From assembly GCF_016648105.1 (NCBI RefSeq), contig NZ_JACVVE010000051.1:1-33760 (forward strand): a stretch of 33,760 nt of DNA, read 5' to 3'. The notes below the pieces were generated by a model, which worked only from the letters and a program-made list of their open reading frames with translations, had not been told where the DNA came from and searched no databases. Made by a program: the position numbers and the translations under genes. Position 1 is the first letter of the stretch, and every line of letters starts with the position of its first letter. This document shows, piece by piece, positions 25,747-33,760 of this stretch. Origin of the DNA: Pseudomonas sp. S31 (GTDB taxonomy: Bacteria > Pseudomonadota > Gammaproteobacteria > Pseudomonadales > Pseudomonadaceae).

Positions 25747-26367
25747 ATGAGCAACGTTCGCAGCAAGATCTGCGGGATCACCCGCATCGAGGATGCCCTG
25801 GCCGCAGCCGATGCCGGGGCCGACGCCATCGGTTTCGTCTTCTATGCCAAGAGCCCGCGTGCCGTGGACGTGCGCCAGGCGCGGGCGATCATCGCCGAGC
25901 TGCCACCGTTCGTGACCACCGTGGGCCTGTTCGTCAATGCCTCGCGTTGCGAGCTCAACGAGATTCTCGAAGTGGTGCCGCTGGACCTGCTACAGTTCCA
26001 CGGCGATGAAACCCCCGCCGATTGCGACGGCTTCCACCGCCCCTGGATCAAGGCCTTGCGGGTCCGCCCCGGTGACGATATCGAGGCGGCCTGCCAGCAC
26101 TATGCCGGCGCCCAGGGCGTGTTGCTCGATACCTACGTGGCCGGGGTGCCCGGTGGTACCGGCGAGGCCTTCGACTGGTCGCTGGTGCCGGCTGGCCTGA
26201 GCAAGCCGGTGATTCTCGCCGGCGGCCTGTCGGCCGACAATGTCGGTCAGGCGATTGCCCAGGTGCGCCCCTATGCGGTGGATGTCAGTGGCGGCGTGGA
26301 ACAAAGCAAGGGCATCAAGGATGCCACGAAGATCGCCGCATTCATCCGTGCGGTGAAACAGGCGTGA
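25747..26367 (+). CDS. trpF: Phosphoribosylanthranilate isomerase
   Basis: A 206-aa TIM-barrel enzyme of tryptophan synthesis that performs the Amadori rearrangement of phosphoribosylanthranilate. SKICGITR at the N-terminus carries the catalytic cysteine (Cys9), and LLDTYVAGVPGGTGEAFDW holds the catalytic aspartate and ligand loop. LAGGLSADNV and DVSGGVEQSKGIKD form the phosphate-binding end. The ATG at 25747 has AGGG about 10 bases upstream. It stands apart from other trp genes, next to truA and accD, as is usual in Pseudomonas. Confidence 0.97.
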   Translation: MSNVRSKICGITRIEDALAAADAGADAIGFVFYAKSPRAVDVRQARAIIAELPPFVTTVGLFVNASRCELNEILEVVPLDLLQFHGDETPADCDGFHRPWIKALRVRPGDDIEAACQHYAGAQGVLLDTYVAGVPGGTGEAFDWSLVPAGLSKPVILAGGLSADNVGQAIAQVRPYAVDVSGGVEQSKGIKDATKIAAFIRAVKQA

Positions 26368-26589
26368 GGGTAGATGTGACGGCTGGCGGCGCGCCATCGT
26401 CCATAGCTATCGCAGCCCTGCGGGGCGGCCGCCGGTACACCGTGCGGCACAGAACACCATTGACGGCGACGCGGTACGCAGGCAGCCCCTGTGATCGGGT
26501 CGTCATCGTTCCATAGAAGAATTTGAGCTCAAGGGCAGGGCATGGCCGGCCAGACCGGTCCCCGCCCGCCGATACTGGAGAAAGAAAGC

Positions 26590-27482
<893 letters not shown>

Positions 27483-27483
<1 letters not shown>

Positions 27484-28799
27484 TGACTCAGCACAGCCCA
27501 CGTACGCTCGGCGAGTGGCTTGCCTACCTCGAGCAGTTGCACCCGTCGGCCATCGACATGGGGCTGGAGCGTTCACAGAAGGTGCTTGCCCGGCTGGCGC
27601 TGGGCAAGCTCGCACCACGGGTGATCACGGTAACGGGTACCAACGGCAAGGGCTCGACCTGCGCCTTCGTCGCCTCGATGCTGCGCGCCCAGGGGCTCAA
27701 GGTCGGCGTGTACAGCTCGCCGCACCTGCTGCGCTACAACGAGCGGGTGCTCATCGACGGCCAGGAAGCCAGCGATGAGCAGTTGTGCGAGGCGTTCACG
27801 GTGGTCGAGGCAGCGCGCGACGAGATCTCCCTCACCTACTTCGAGATGGGCACCCTGGCGGCGTTCTGGCTGTTCGAGCGCGCCGGGCTTGACGCCGTGG
27901 TGCTCGAAGTCGGCCTGGGCGGGCGCCTCGACACCGTCAACGTGATCGATGCCGACCTGGCGCTGGTGACCAGCGTCGGTGTCGACCATGTCGATTACCT
28001 GGGCGATACCCGCGAATTGGTGGCCTATGAGAAGGCCGGCGTCTTCCGCCAGGGCAAGCCTGCGTTGTGCGGCGACCTCGACCCACCTCAGCCGTTGCTG
28101 GACAAGGCAGCCGAGCTGGCCGCGCCATTGTACCTGCGCGGTCGTGACTTCGACCTGGCCAGCAGCGACCAGCACTGGCAATGGCGTGGGGTCGCGGCCG
28201 ATGGTGCGGTGGTGGAGTTGCACGACCTGCCGTTGCTCGACCTGCCGATGGAAAACGCCGCTCTGGCCCTGCAGGCCTACCTGCTGATGGGCCTGCCATG
28301 GGATGCCGGGCAATTGCGCCAGGCACTGCTCGCTACCCGTATCACCGGGCGCCTCGATCGCCGGGCGCTGCGTTGGCAGGGCAGGGCGGTACACCTGCTG
28401 CTGGATGTCGGGCACAACCCGCATGCCGCCGAGTACCTGGCCCGGCGCCTGGCGGCCCGGCCAGCCAAGGGGCGGCGCCTGGCGGTGTTCGGGCTGTTGG
28501 CCGACAAGGACCTGGCCGGCGTGTTGGCACCGTTGCATGGCCTGGTCGACGACTGGGCGGTGGCGCCGCTGGACACGCCTCGCAGCCGACCGGCCGGTGA
28601 ACTGGCCGACGCCTTGACGAACCTCGGCGCGACGGTGAAGTCTTATGCCAGTGTCGACGCAGCGCTCGAAGGGCAATGCGCGCAGGCAACCGAGGATGAC
28701 CAGATCCTGCTGTTCGGTTCGTTTTTCTGTGTCGCCGAGGCGTTGCAATGGCTCGAGCGGCAGGCCCCGGAGGGTGGAGTAGATGGCAGTGCTGGATAA
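27483..28799 (+). CDS. folC: Bifunctional folylpolyglutamate/dihydrofolate synthase
   Basis: A 438-aa Mur-ligase-family enzyme. It joins glutamate to dihydropteroate and adds further glutamates to tetrahydrofolate. The P-loop TGTNGKGSTCAF, the segment FEMGTLAAFWLFERAGLDAVVLEVGLGGRLDTVNVIDADLAL (here described by its parts), and LLDVGHNPHAAEYLA are family signatures. Start ATG 27483 overlaps the accD stop by one base, indicating translational coupling; a GTG just before it is possible but less likely. Its last 17 bases overlap the next gene. Confidence 0.97.
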
Positions 28800-29454
28800 A
28801 GGGATGAAACAGCGCATGGTCGGTGCGTTGGTGCTGGTGGCGCTGGCGGTGATTTTCCTGCCGATGCTGTTCACCCGCGAGGACGAGATGCGCCAGGTCC
28901 GGGTCGAGGCGCCCGAGGCGCCGGCCATGCCGAGCCTGCCTGAGGTCAAGGTGGAGCAGGTGGCAGTGCCTGAGCAGCAGCCATTGCCCGAGCCGGTGCA
29001 GGAGCAGCCTGAGCAGGCGCCGGTGGTGGTCAACGAGTCCATGGCGCAGCCGAGCACGCCGAGCCAGCCGATCACCCCGTCGCCACAGACCCAGTCGCAG
29101 GCTCAGCCACAGCCCAAGCCGCAGACTCCGTTGCCGACGCCTGCTGCCAAGCCGTCCACTGCACAAGCCCCGGCTGCCAGCGCGACCGCGCCTTCGAAAA
29201 TCGACGCCAACGGCCTGCCGGTGAGCTGGTCGATCCAGCTGGCCAGCCTGTCCAACCGTGCCGGTGCCGACAATCTGCAGAAAACCCTGCGTAGCCAGGG
29301 CTACAACGCCTACATCCGTTCGGCCGGTGGCATGAATCGGGTGTACGTGGGGCCGTTGATCGAGCGCGCCGAGGCCGAGCGCCTGCGCGATGTGATCAAC
29401 CGTCAGCAGAACCTCAAGGGCTTCGTCGTGCGCTTCCAGCCCGAGCGGGGCTGA
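28783..29454 (+). CDS. SPOR-domain protein (DedD-like)
   Basis: A 223-aa single-span inner-membrane protein. The N-terminal cytoplasmic tail (MKQRMVG) leads into a span at about residues 11-27, followed by a Pro/Gln/Glu-rich periplasmic linker (about 35-135). A C-terminal SPOR domain (about 143-223) contains WSIQLASLSNRAGADNLQKTL and VYVGPLIERAEAE, and binds denuded septal peptidoglycan in relatives. It is in the position of E. coli dedD between folC and cvpA. It overlaps folC by 17 bases; GGAG lies immediately upstream of the ATG. Confidence 0.9.
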   Translation: MAVLDKGMKQRMVGALVLVALAVIFLPMLFTREDEMRQVRVEAPEAPAMPSLPEVKVEQVAVPEQQPLPEPVQEQPEQAPVVVNESMAQPSTPSQPITPSPQTQSQAQPQPKPQTPLPTPAAKPSTAQAPAASATAPSKIDANGLPVSWSIQLASLSNRAGADNLQKTLRSQGYNAYIRSAGGMNRVYVGPLIERAEAERLRDVINRQQNLKGFVVRFQPERG

Positions 29455-29465
29455 CGCCGTCATTG

Positions 29466-29496
29466 TTGTAGGAGCGGCACAAGGCCGCTCCTGCAA
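29466..29496. repeat. Single REP-like hairpin after the SPOR gene
   Basis: TTGTAGGAGCGG pairs with CCGCTCCTGCAA (one G-T wobble). It carries the GTAGGAGCGG tail of the other REP elements but not their GCGGGT core, so it belongs to another REP class. It could terminate or stabilise the dedD-like message. Confidence 0.7.
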
Positions 29497-29594
29497 AGCC
29501 GAATGCAGCCCACGCCAATCCACCTGACATTCCGCTTACCCACAGCCCGCCGCTCTGGTAAAATGCGCCGCCTCAAACGTCTGCAGGCAACACC

Positions 29595-30149
29595 GTGGCC
29601 TTTACCCTGGTTGATTGGGCGATCATTGCGATCATCGCCGTTTCCACACTGATCAGTCTCAAGCGTGGTTTCGTCAAGGAAGCCTTGTCGCTACTCATCT
29701 GGATCATTGCCGGCGCGGTAGCCTGGATGTTCGGCGGCTCGCTCTCGGTGTACCTTGAGAGCTATATCCAGACGCCGTCGATGCGCACCATCGCCGGCTG
29801 CGCCATTCTTTTCGTCGCCACCCTGCTGGTGGGGGCCATGCTCAATTTCCTCATCGGCGAGCTGATCCGCGTGACTGGGTTGTCCGGCACCGATCGCTTC
29901 CTCGGCATGGCCTTCGGCGCCGCGCGTGGGGCCTTGCTGGTGGTGGTGGCCGTGGGCCTGCTCAGCCTGGGCCCGGTGCAACAAGACAACTGGTGGCAGG
30001 AATCGCGCCTGATACCACAATTTCTATTGGTAGCCGACTGGTCGAAAAACCTCATCCTGGGGTTCACCAGCCAGTGGTCCAGTGGGGCGATCAGCACTCC
30101 GGCTGATCTTCCGTTCAAGGAACAGCTGCTCGGGCCGGCTCGGCCGTGA
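29595..30149 (+). CDS. cvpA: CvpA family membrane protein
   Basis: A 184-aa integral inner-membrane protein with about four spans: IIAIIAVSTLISL, LLIWIIAGAVAWMFGG, IAGCAILFVATLLVGAMLN and AARGALLVVVAVGLLSLG. RGFVKEALSLLIWI is the family signature, and GTDRFLGMAFGAARG belongs to the conserved third section. The start is GTG with AGG about 7 bases upstream. CvpA is linked to colicin V production and envelope stress; its molecular action is not established. It precedes purF by 42 bases, the usual order in proteobacteria. Confidence 0.94.
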   Translation: MAFTLVDWAIIAIIAVSTLISLKRGFVKEALSLLIWIIAGAVAWMFGGSLSVYLESYIQTPSMRTIAGCAILFVATLLVGAMLNFLIGELIRVTGLSGTDRFLGMAFGAARGALLVVVAVGLLSLGPVQQDNWWQESRLIPQFLLVADWSKNLILGFTSQWSSGAISTPADLPFKEQLLGPARP

Positions 30150-30191
30150 GCGCTTTTCACTCAAGTTTCATCAAAGTAGGGGTTGCGTCGC

Positions 30192-31697
30192 ATGTGTGGC
30201 ATCGTCGGTATCGTCGGTAAGTCGAACGTCAATCAGGCGCTGTATGACGCGCTTACGGTCCTCCAGCACCGCGGCCAGGACGCTGCCGGTATCGTGACCA
30301 GCCACGACGGCCGGTTGTTCCTGCGCAAGGATAACGGCCTGGTGCGCGATGTCTTCCAGCAGCGCCACATGCAGCGCCTGGTCGGCCACATGGGTATCGG
30401 CCACGTCCGCTACCCGACGGCGGGCAGCTCGACCTCGGCCGAGGCCCAGCCGTTCTACGTCAACTCGCCGTACGGCATCACCCTGGCGCACAACGGCAAC
30501 CTGACCAACGTCGAGCAGCTGGCCAAGGAGATCTACGAGTCCGACCTGCGCCACGTCAACACCAACTCCGATTCCGAAGTGCTGCTCAACGTGTTCGCCC
30601 ACGAGCTGGCCGTGCGCGGCAAGCTGCAGCCGACCGAGGAAGACGTGTTCGCTGCCGTGTCCCACGTGCACAGCCGTTGCGTAGGTGGCTACGCTGTGGT
30701 GGCGATGGTCACCGGCTATGGCATCGTCGGCTTCCGCGACCCCAACGGCATCCGCCCGGTGGTGTTCGGCCAGCGCCATACCGATGAAGGCGTCGAGTAC
30801 ATGATCGCCTCCGAAAGCGTCGCCCTCGACGTCCTCGGCTTCACCCTGATCCGCGACCTGGCGCCGGGCGAAGCGGTGTACATCACCGAGGAAGGCCAGC
30901 TGTTCACCAAGCAGTGCGCCGAAGCGCCGAAGCTGCAGCCGTGCATCTTCGAGCACGTCTACCTGGCCCGCCCGGACTCGATCATCGACGGTATCTCGGT
31001 GTACAAGGCCCGTCTGCGCATGGGTGAAAAGCTCGCCGACAAGATCATGCGCGAGCGCCCCGAGCACGATATCGACGTGGTCATCCCGATCCCGGACACC
31101 AGCCGCACTGCCGCGCTGGAGCTGGCCAACCGGCTGGGCGTGAAGTTCCGCGAAGGCTTCGTCAAGAACCGCTACATCGGCCGTACCTTCATCATGCCCG
31201 GCCAGGCTGCGCGGAAGAAATCGGTGCGCCAGAAGCTCAACGCCATCGAGCTGGAGTTCCGCGGCAAGAACGTGATGCTGGTGGACGACTCGATCGTGCG
31301 CGGCACCACCTGCAAGCAGATCATCCAGATGGCCCGCGAAGCCGGCGCCAAGAACGTCTACTTCTGCTCCGCAGCGCCTGCGGTGCGCTACCCCAACGTC
31401 TACGGCATCGACATGCCGAGTGTCCACGAACTGATCGCCCACAACCGCACCACCGAACAGGTGGCCGAGTTGATCGGCGCCGACTGGCTGGTCTACCAGG
31501 ACCTGCCGGACCTGATCGAATCGGTCGGTGGCGGCAAGATCAAGATCGATCACTTCGATTGCGCGGTGTTCAACGGTGAGTACGTCACCGGCGACATCGA
31601 CGAAGCCTACCTCGATCGCATCGAGCAGGCCCGTAACGACATGGCCAAGGTCAAGAACCAGGCGGTCAGCGCGATCATCGACCTCTACAACAACTGA
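30192..31697 (+). CDS. purF: Amidophosphoribosyltransferase
   Basis: A 501-aa enzyme for the first committed step of purine synthesis, making phosphoribosylamine from PRPP and glutamine. Removal of Met exposes Cys2 as the N-terminal nucleophile (MCGIVGIVG), which fixes the start at 30192 rather than an ATG nine bases earlier. The glutaminase domain includes RYPTAGSS and AHNGNLTN. The phosphoribosyltransferase PRPP loop is VMLVDDSIVRGTT (about 361-373). Length is the family norm. metZ follows after 16 bases. Confidence 0.98.
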   Translation: MCGIVGIVGKSNVNQALYDALTVLQHRGQDAAGIVTSHDGRLFLRKDNGLVRDVFQQRHMQRLVGHMGIGHVRYPTAGSSTSAEAQPFYVNSPYGITLAHNGNLTNVEQLAKEIYESDLRHVNTNSDSEVLLNVFAHELAVRGKLQPTEEDVFAAVSHVHSRCVGGYAVVAMVTGYGIVGFRDPNGIRPVVFGQRHTDEGVEYMIASESVALDVLGFTLIRDLAPGEAVYITEEGQLFTKQCAEAPKLQPCIFEHVYLARPDSIIDGISVYKARLRMGEKLADKIMRERPEHDIDVVIPIPDTSRTAALELANRLGVKFREGFVKNRYIGRTFIMPGQAARKKSVRQKLNAIELEFRGKNVMLVDDSIVRGTTCKQIIQMAREAGAKNVYFCSAAPAVRYPNVYGIDMPSVHELIAHNRTTEQVAELIGADWLVYQDLPDLIESVGGGKIKIDHFDCAVFNGEYVTGDIDEAYLDRIEQARNDMAKVKNQAVSAIIDLYNN

Positions 31698-31713
31698 TTT
31701 AGGGAGCGACGGC

Positions 31714-32925
31714 ATGACGGATCAATGGGATGCCGGGCGACTGGACAGTGACCTCGAGGGTGTCGGTTTCGACACCCTGGCGGTACGCGCCGGTCAGTAC
31801 CGTACACCGGAGGCCGAGCACAGCGAAGCGCTGTTCCTGACCTCCAGCTATGTGTTCCGCACAGCGGCCGACGCCGCTGCGCGCTTTGCTGGCGAAACGC
31901 CGGGCAACGTCTACTCGCGCTACACCAACCCTTCTGTGCGCGCCTTCGAGGAACGCCTGGCGGCAATGGAAGGCGCCGAGCAGGCCGTGGCCACCTCCAC
32001 CGGCATGGCCGCGCTGCTGGCCGTGGTGATGTCGCTGTGCAGTGCAGGCGACCACGTGCTGGTGTCGCAGAGCGTGTTCGGCTCGACCATCAGCCTGTTC
32101 GAGAAGTACTTCAAGCGCTTTGGCGTGGAAGTCGACTACGTGCCACTGGTCGACCTGGCGGGTTGGGAAAAGGCCATCAAGGCCAACACCAAGCTGCTGG
32201 TCGTCGAGTCGCCATCCAACCCGCTGGCCGAGCTGGTCGATATCGCCGCCCTCAGCGAAATCGCCCATGCCCGTGGTGCCATGCTGGTGGTCGACAACTG
32301 CTTCAGCACCCCGGCGCTGCAACAGCCACTCAAGCTCGGTGCCGACATCGTGTTCCATTCGGCGACCAAGTTCATCGACGGCCAGGGCCGTTGCATGGGC
32401 GGTGTGGTGGCCGGCCGTGCCGAGCAGATGAAAGAGGTGGTGGGCTTCCTGCGTACCGCCGGGCCGACCCTCAGCCCGTTCAATGCCTGGATCTTCACCA
32501 AGGGCCTGGAAACCCTCAAGCTGCGCATGCGTGCGCACTGCGAGAGCGCCCAGGCGCTGGCCGAGTGGCTGGAGCAGCAGGACGGCGTCGAGAAAGTGCA
32601 CTACGCCGGCTTGCCGAGCCACCCGCAGCACGAACTGGCCAAGCGCCAGATGAGCGGTTTTGGTGCGGTGGTGAGCTTCGAGGTCAAGGGTGGCAAGGAA
32701 GGCGCCTGGCGCGTCATCGATGCCACGCGGATGATCTCGATCACCACCAACCTGGGTGACAGCAAGACCACCATCGCCCACCCGGCGACCACCTCCCACG
32801 GCCGTCTGTCGCCGCAGGAGCGTGAAGCCGCGGGCATCCGCGACAGCCTCATCCGCGTCGCCGTCGGCCTGGAAGACGTGGCCGACCTGCAGGCGGACCT
32901 GGCGCGCGGCCTGGCCGCCTTGTGA
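31714..32925 (+). CDS. metZ: O-succinylhomoserine sulfhydrylase
   Basis: A 403-aa PLP enzyme of the Cys/Met metabolism family that forms homocysteine from O-succinylhomoserine and sulfide. The PLP lysine is Lys219 in HSATKFIDGQGR. SRYTNPSVRAFEERLA and SLGDSKTT-like NLGDSKTTIAHPATTSH are family landmarks. The position directly after purF and length 403 support metZ over other family members. AGGGAG lies 7 bases before the ATG. Its stop shares a base with the next gene (TGATG). Confidence 0.96.
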   Translation: MTDQWDAGRLDSDLEGVGFDTLAVRAGQYRTPEAEHSEALFLTSSYVFRTAADAAARFAGETPGNVYSRYTNPSVRAFEERLAAMEGAEQAVATSTGMAALLAVVMSLCSAGDHVLVSQSVFGSTISLFEKYFKRFGVEVDYVPLVDLAGWEKAIKANTKLLVVESPSNPLAELVDIAALSEIAHARGAMLVVDNCFSTPALQQPLKLGADIVFHSATKFIDGQGRCMGGVVAGRAEQMKEVVGFLRTAGPTLSPFNAWIFTKGLETLKLRMRAHCESAQALAEWLEQQDGVEKVHYAGLPSHPQHELAKRQMSGFGAVVSFEVKGGKEGAWRVIDATRMISITTNLGDSKTTIAHPATTSHGRLSPQEREAAGIRDSLIRVAVGLEDVADLQADLARGLAAL

Positions 32926-33695
32926 TGGAACTTAAGGGTGGCGGGCCGGGCCATAACGGCCGGGTAGCCCTGGTGACCGGTGCCGCGCGCGGCATCGGCC
33001 TGGGCATCGCCGCCTGGCTGATCTGCGAAGGGTGGCAGGTGGTCCTCAGCGACCTCGATCGCCAGCGCGGGGCCAAGGTGGCCAAGGCGCTGGGCGATAA
33101 CGCCTGGTTCGTCAGCATGGATGTCGCCGACGAGGCCCAGGTCAGCGCCGGGGTGTCCGAGGTGCTTGGCCAGTTCGGCCGGCTGGACGCGCTGGTGTGC
33201 AACGCGGCCATTGCCAACCCGCACAACCATACCCTCGAAAGCCTGAGCCTTTCGCAATGGAACCGCGTCCTGGCGGTCAACCTCAGCGGCCCGATGCTGT
33301 TGGCCAAGCACTGTGCGCCGTACCTGCGCGCGCACAATGGCGCCATCGTCAACCTGACCTCGACCCGTGCCCGCCAGTCCGAGCCGGACACCGAGGCCTA
33401 TGCGGCGAGCAAGGGCGGCCTGGTGGCGCTGACCCATGCCTTGGCCATGAGCCTTGGCCCGGAGATCCGCGTCAACGCGGTGAGCCCGGGCTGGGTCGAT
33501 GCCCGCGACCCATCGCAGCGGCGGGCCGAGCCGTTGACCGAGGCTGACCATGCTCAGCATCCGGCGGGCAGGGTAGGGACGGTGGAGGACGTCGCGGCGA
33601 TGGTGGCCTGGTTGCTGTCGCGGCAGGCGGGGTTCGTCACCGGGCAGGAGTTTGTGGTTGATGGTGGGATGACGCGTAAGATGATCTATAGCTGA
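32925..33695 (+). CDS. Short-chain dehydrogenase/reductase
   Basis: A 256-aa classical SDR. VTGAARGIGLGIA is the nucleotide-binding glycine motif, NAAIANP the structural NNAG-type motif, and Ser146 with Tyr159 and Lys163 (YAASK) the catalytic set. A late VNAVSPGWVDARDP is typical. An acidic residue after strand 2 (LSDLDRQRG) suggests NAD rather than NADP preference. It begins within the metZ stop codon, so it is co-translated with metZ. The substrate is unknown. No ribosome site is obvious, consistent with coupling. Confidence 0.93.
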   Translation: MELKGGGPGHNGRVALVTGAARGIGLGIAAWLICEGWQVVLSDLDRQRGAKVAKALGDNAWFVSMDVADEAQVSAGVSEVLGQFGRLDALVCNAAIANPHNHTLESLSLSQWNRVLAVNLSGPMLLAKHCAPYLRAHNGAIVNLTSTRARQSEPDTEAYAASKGGLVALTHALAMSLGPEIRVNAVSPGWVDARDPSQRRAEPLTEADHAQHPAGRVGTVEDVAAMVAWLLSRQAGFVTGQEFVVDGGMTRKMIYS

Positions 33696-33760
33696 GCTGC
33701 GAGCTATGGACTGAGGCGCCAGGTCCCTTCCTCTTAGGGGCTTTGGGGCTGGGTTAGGGG

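Noticed and set aside
26523..26532. TTGAGCTCAA palindrome ahead of accD
   Set aside because: A 10-bp palindrome is expected by chance in a window of this size on both strands, and nothing around it indicates an operator.

Overview
The window is chromosomal DNA from a Pseudomonas, most likely of the P. putida / P. entomophila / P. mosselii group. This is judged from high-GC codon use, the gene order leuC-leuD-methyltransferase-leuB-asd and fimV-truA-trpF-accD-folC-SPOR-cvpA-purF-metZ, and 31-bp REP palindromes of the putida type. No species can be fixed without a search. No gene-free stretch exceeds 300 bases.

Layout. (1) 1-51 is the 3' part of tRNA-Glu(UUC), followed by a terminator. (2) 186-3178 holds a TetR regulator with two palindromic operators, an alpha/beta hydrolase, a FadM/YbgC-like thioesterase and dusC. 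(3) A REP pair leads into a heat-shock gene (ibpA-like Hsp20) with a sigma-32-like promoter and a ROSE-like RNA thermometer. (4) 3913-8149, minus strand: a five-PAS GGDEF/EAL c-di-GMP protein and a LysR regulator. (5) 8281-13587, plus strand: leuC, leuD, a REP pair, a SAM methyltransferase, leuB and asd, ending in a strong terminator. (6) 13681-20929: an iron-type cell-surface-signalling cassette of ECF sigma factor, FecR anti-sigma, STN-containing TonB receptor, secreted TbpB-barrel (hemophilin-like) protein and Slam outer-membrane translocator. (7) 21013-33695: a Usg-like Asd paralogue, fimV, truA, trpF, accD, folC, SPOR protein, cvpA, purF, metZ and an SDR, a supra-operon resembling the E. 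coli usg-truA-accD-folC-dedD-cvpA-purF region.

The most interesting part is region 6. It reads as a self-contained nutrient-scavenging system. A Fur-like box overlaps a perfect TATAAT ahead of the sigma gene, so iron starvation should switch it on. The secreted 252-aa protein has an ordinary signal peptide and no lipobox. It has exactly two histidines and a C-terminal motif typical of Slam-dependent barrels. Slam (type XI secretion) would export it, and the TonB receptor would take its ligand, most plausibly heme, back in. The receptor's STN domain would then signal through FecR to the sigma factor. A 16-bp hairpin between the hemophore gene and the Slam gene could set a high substrate-to-translocator ratio. 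The ligand and the sigma-to-promoter link are inferences. No heme oxygenase gene is present in the window.
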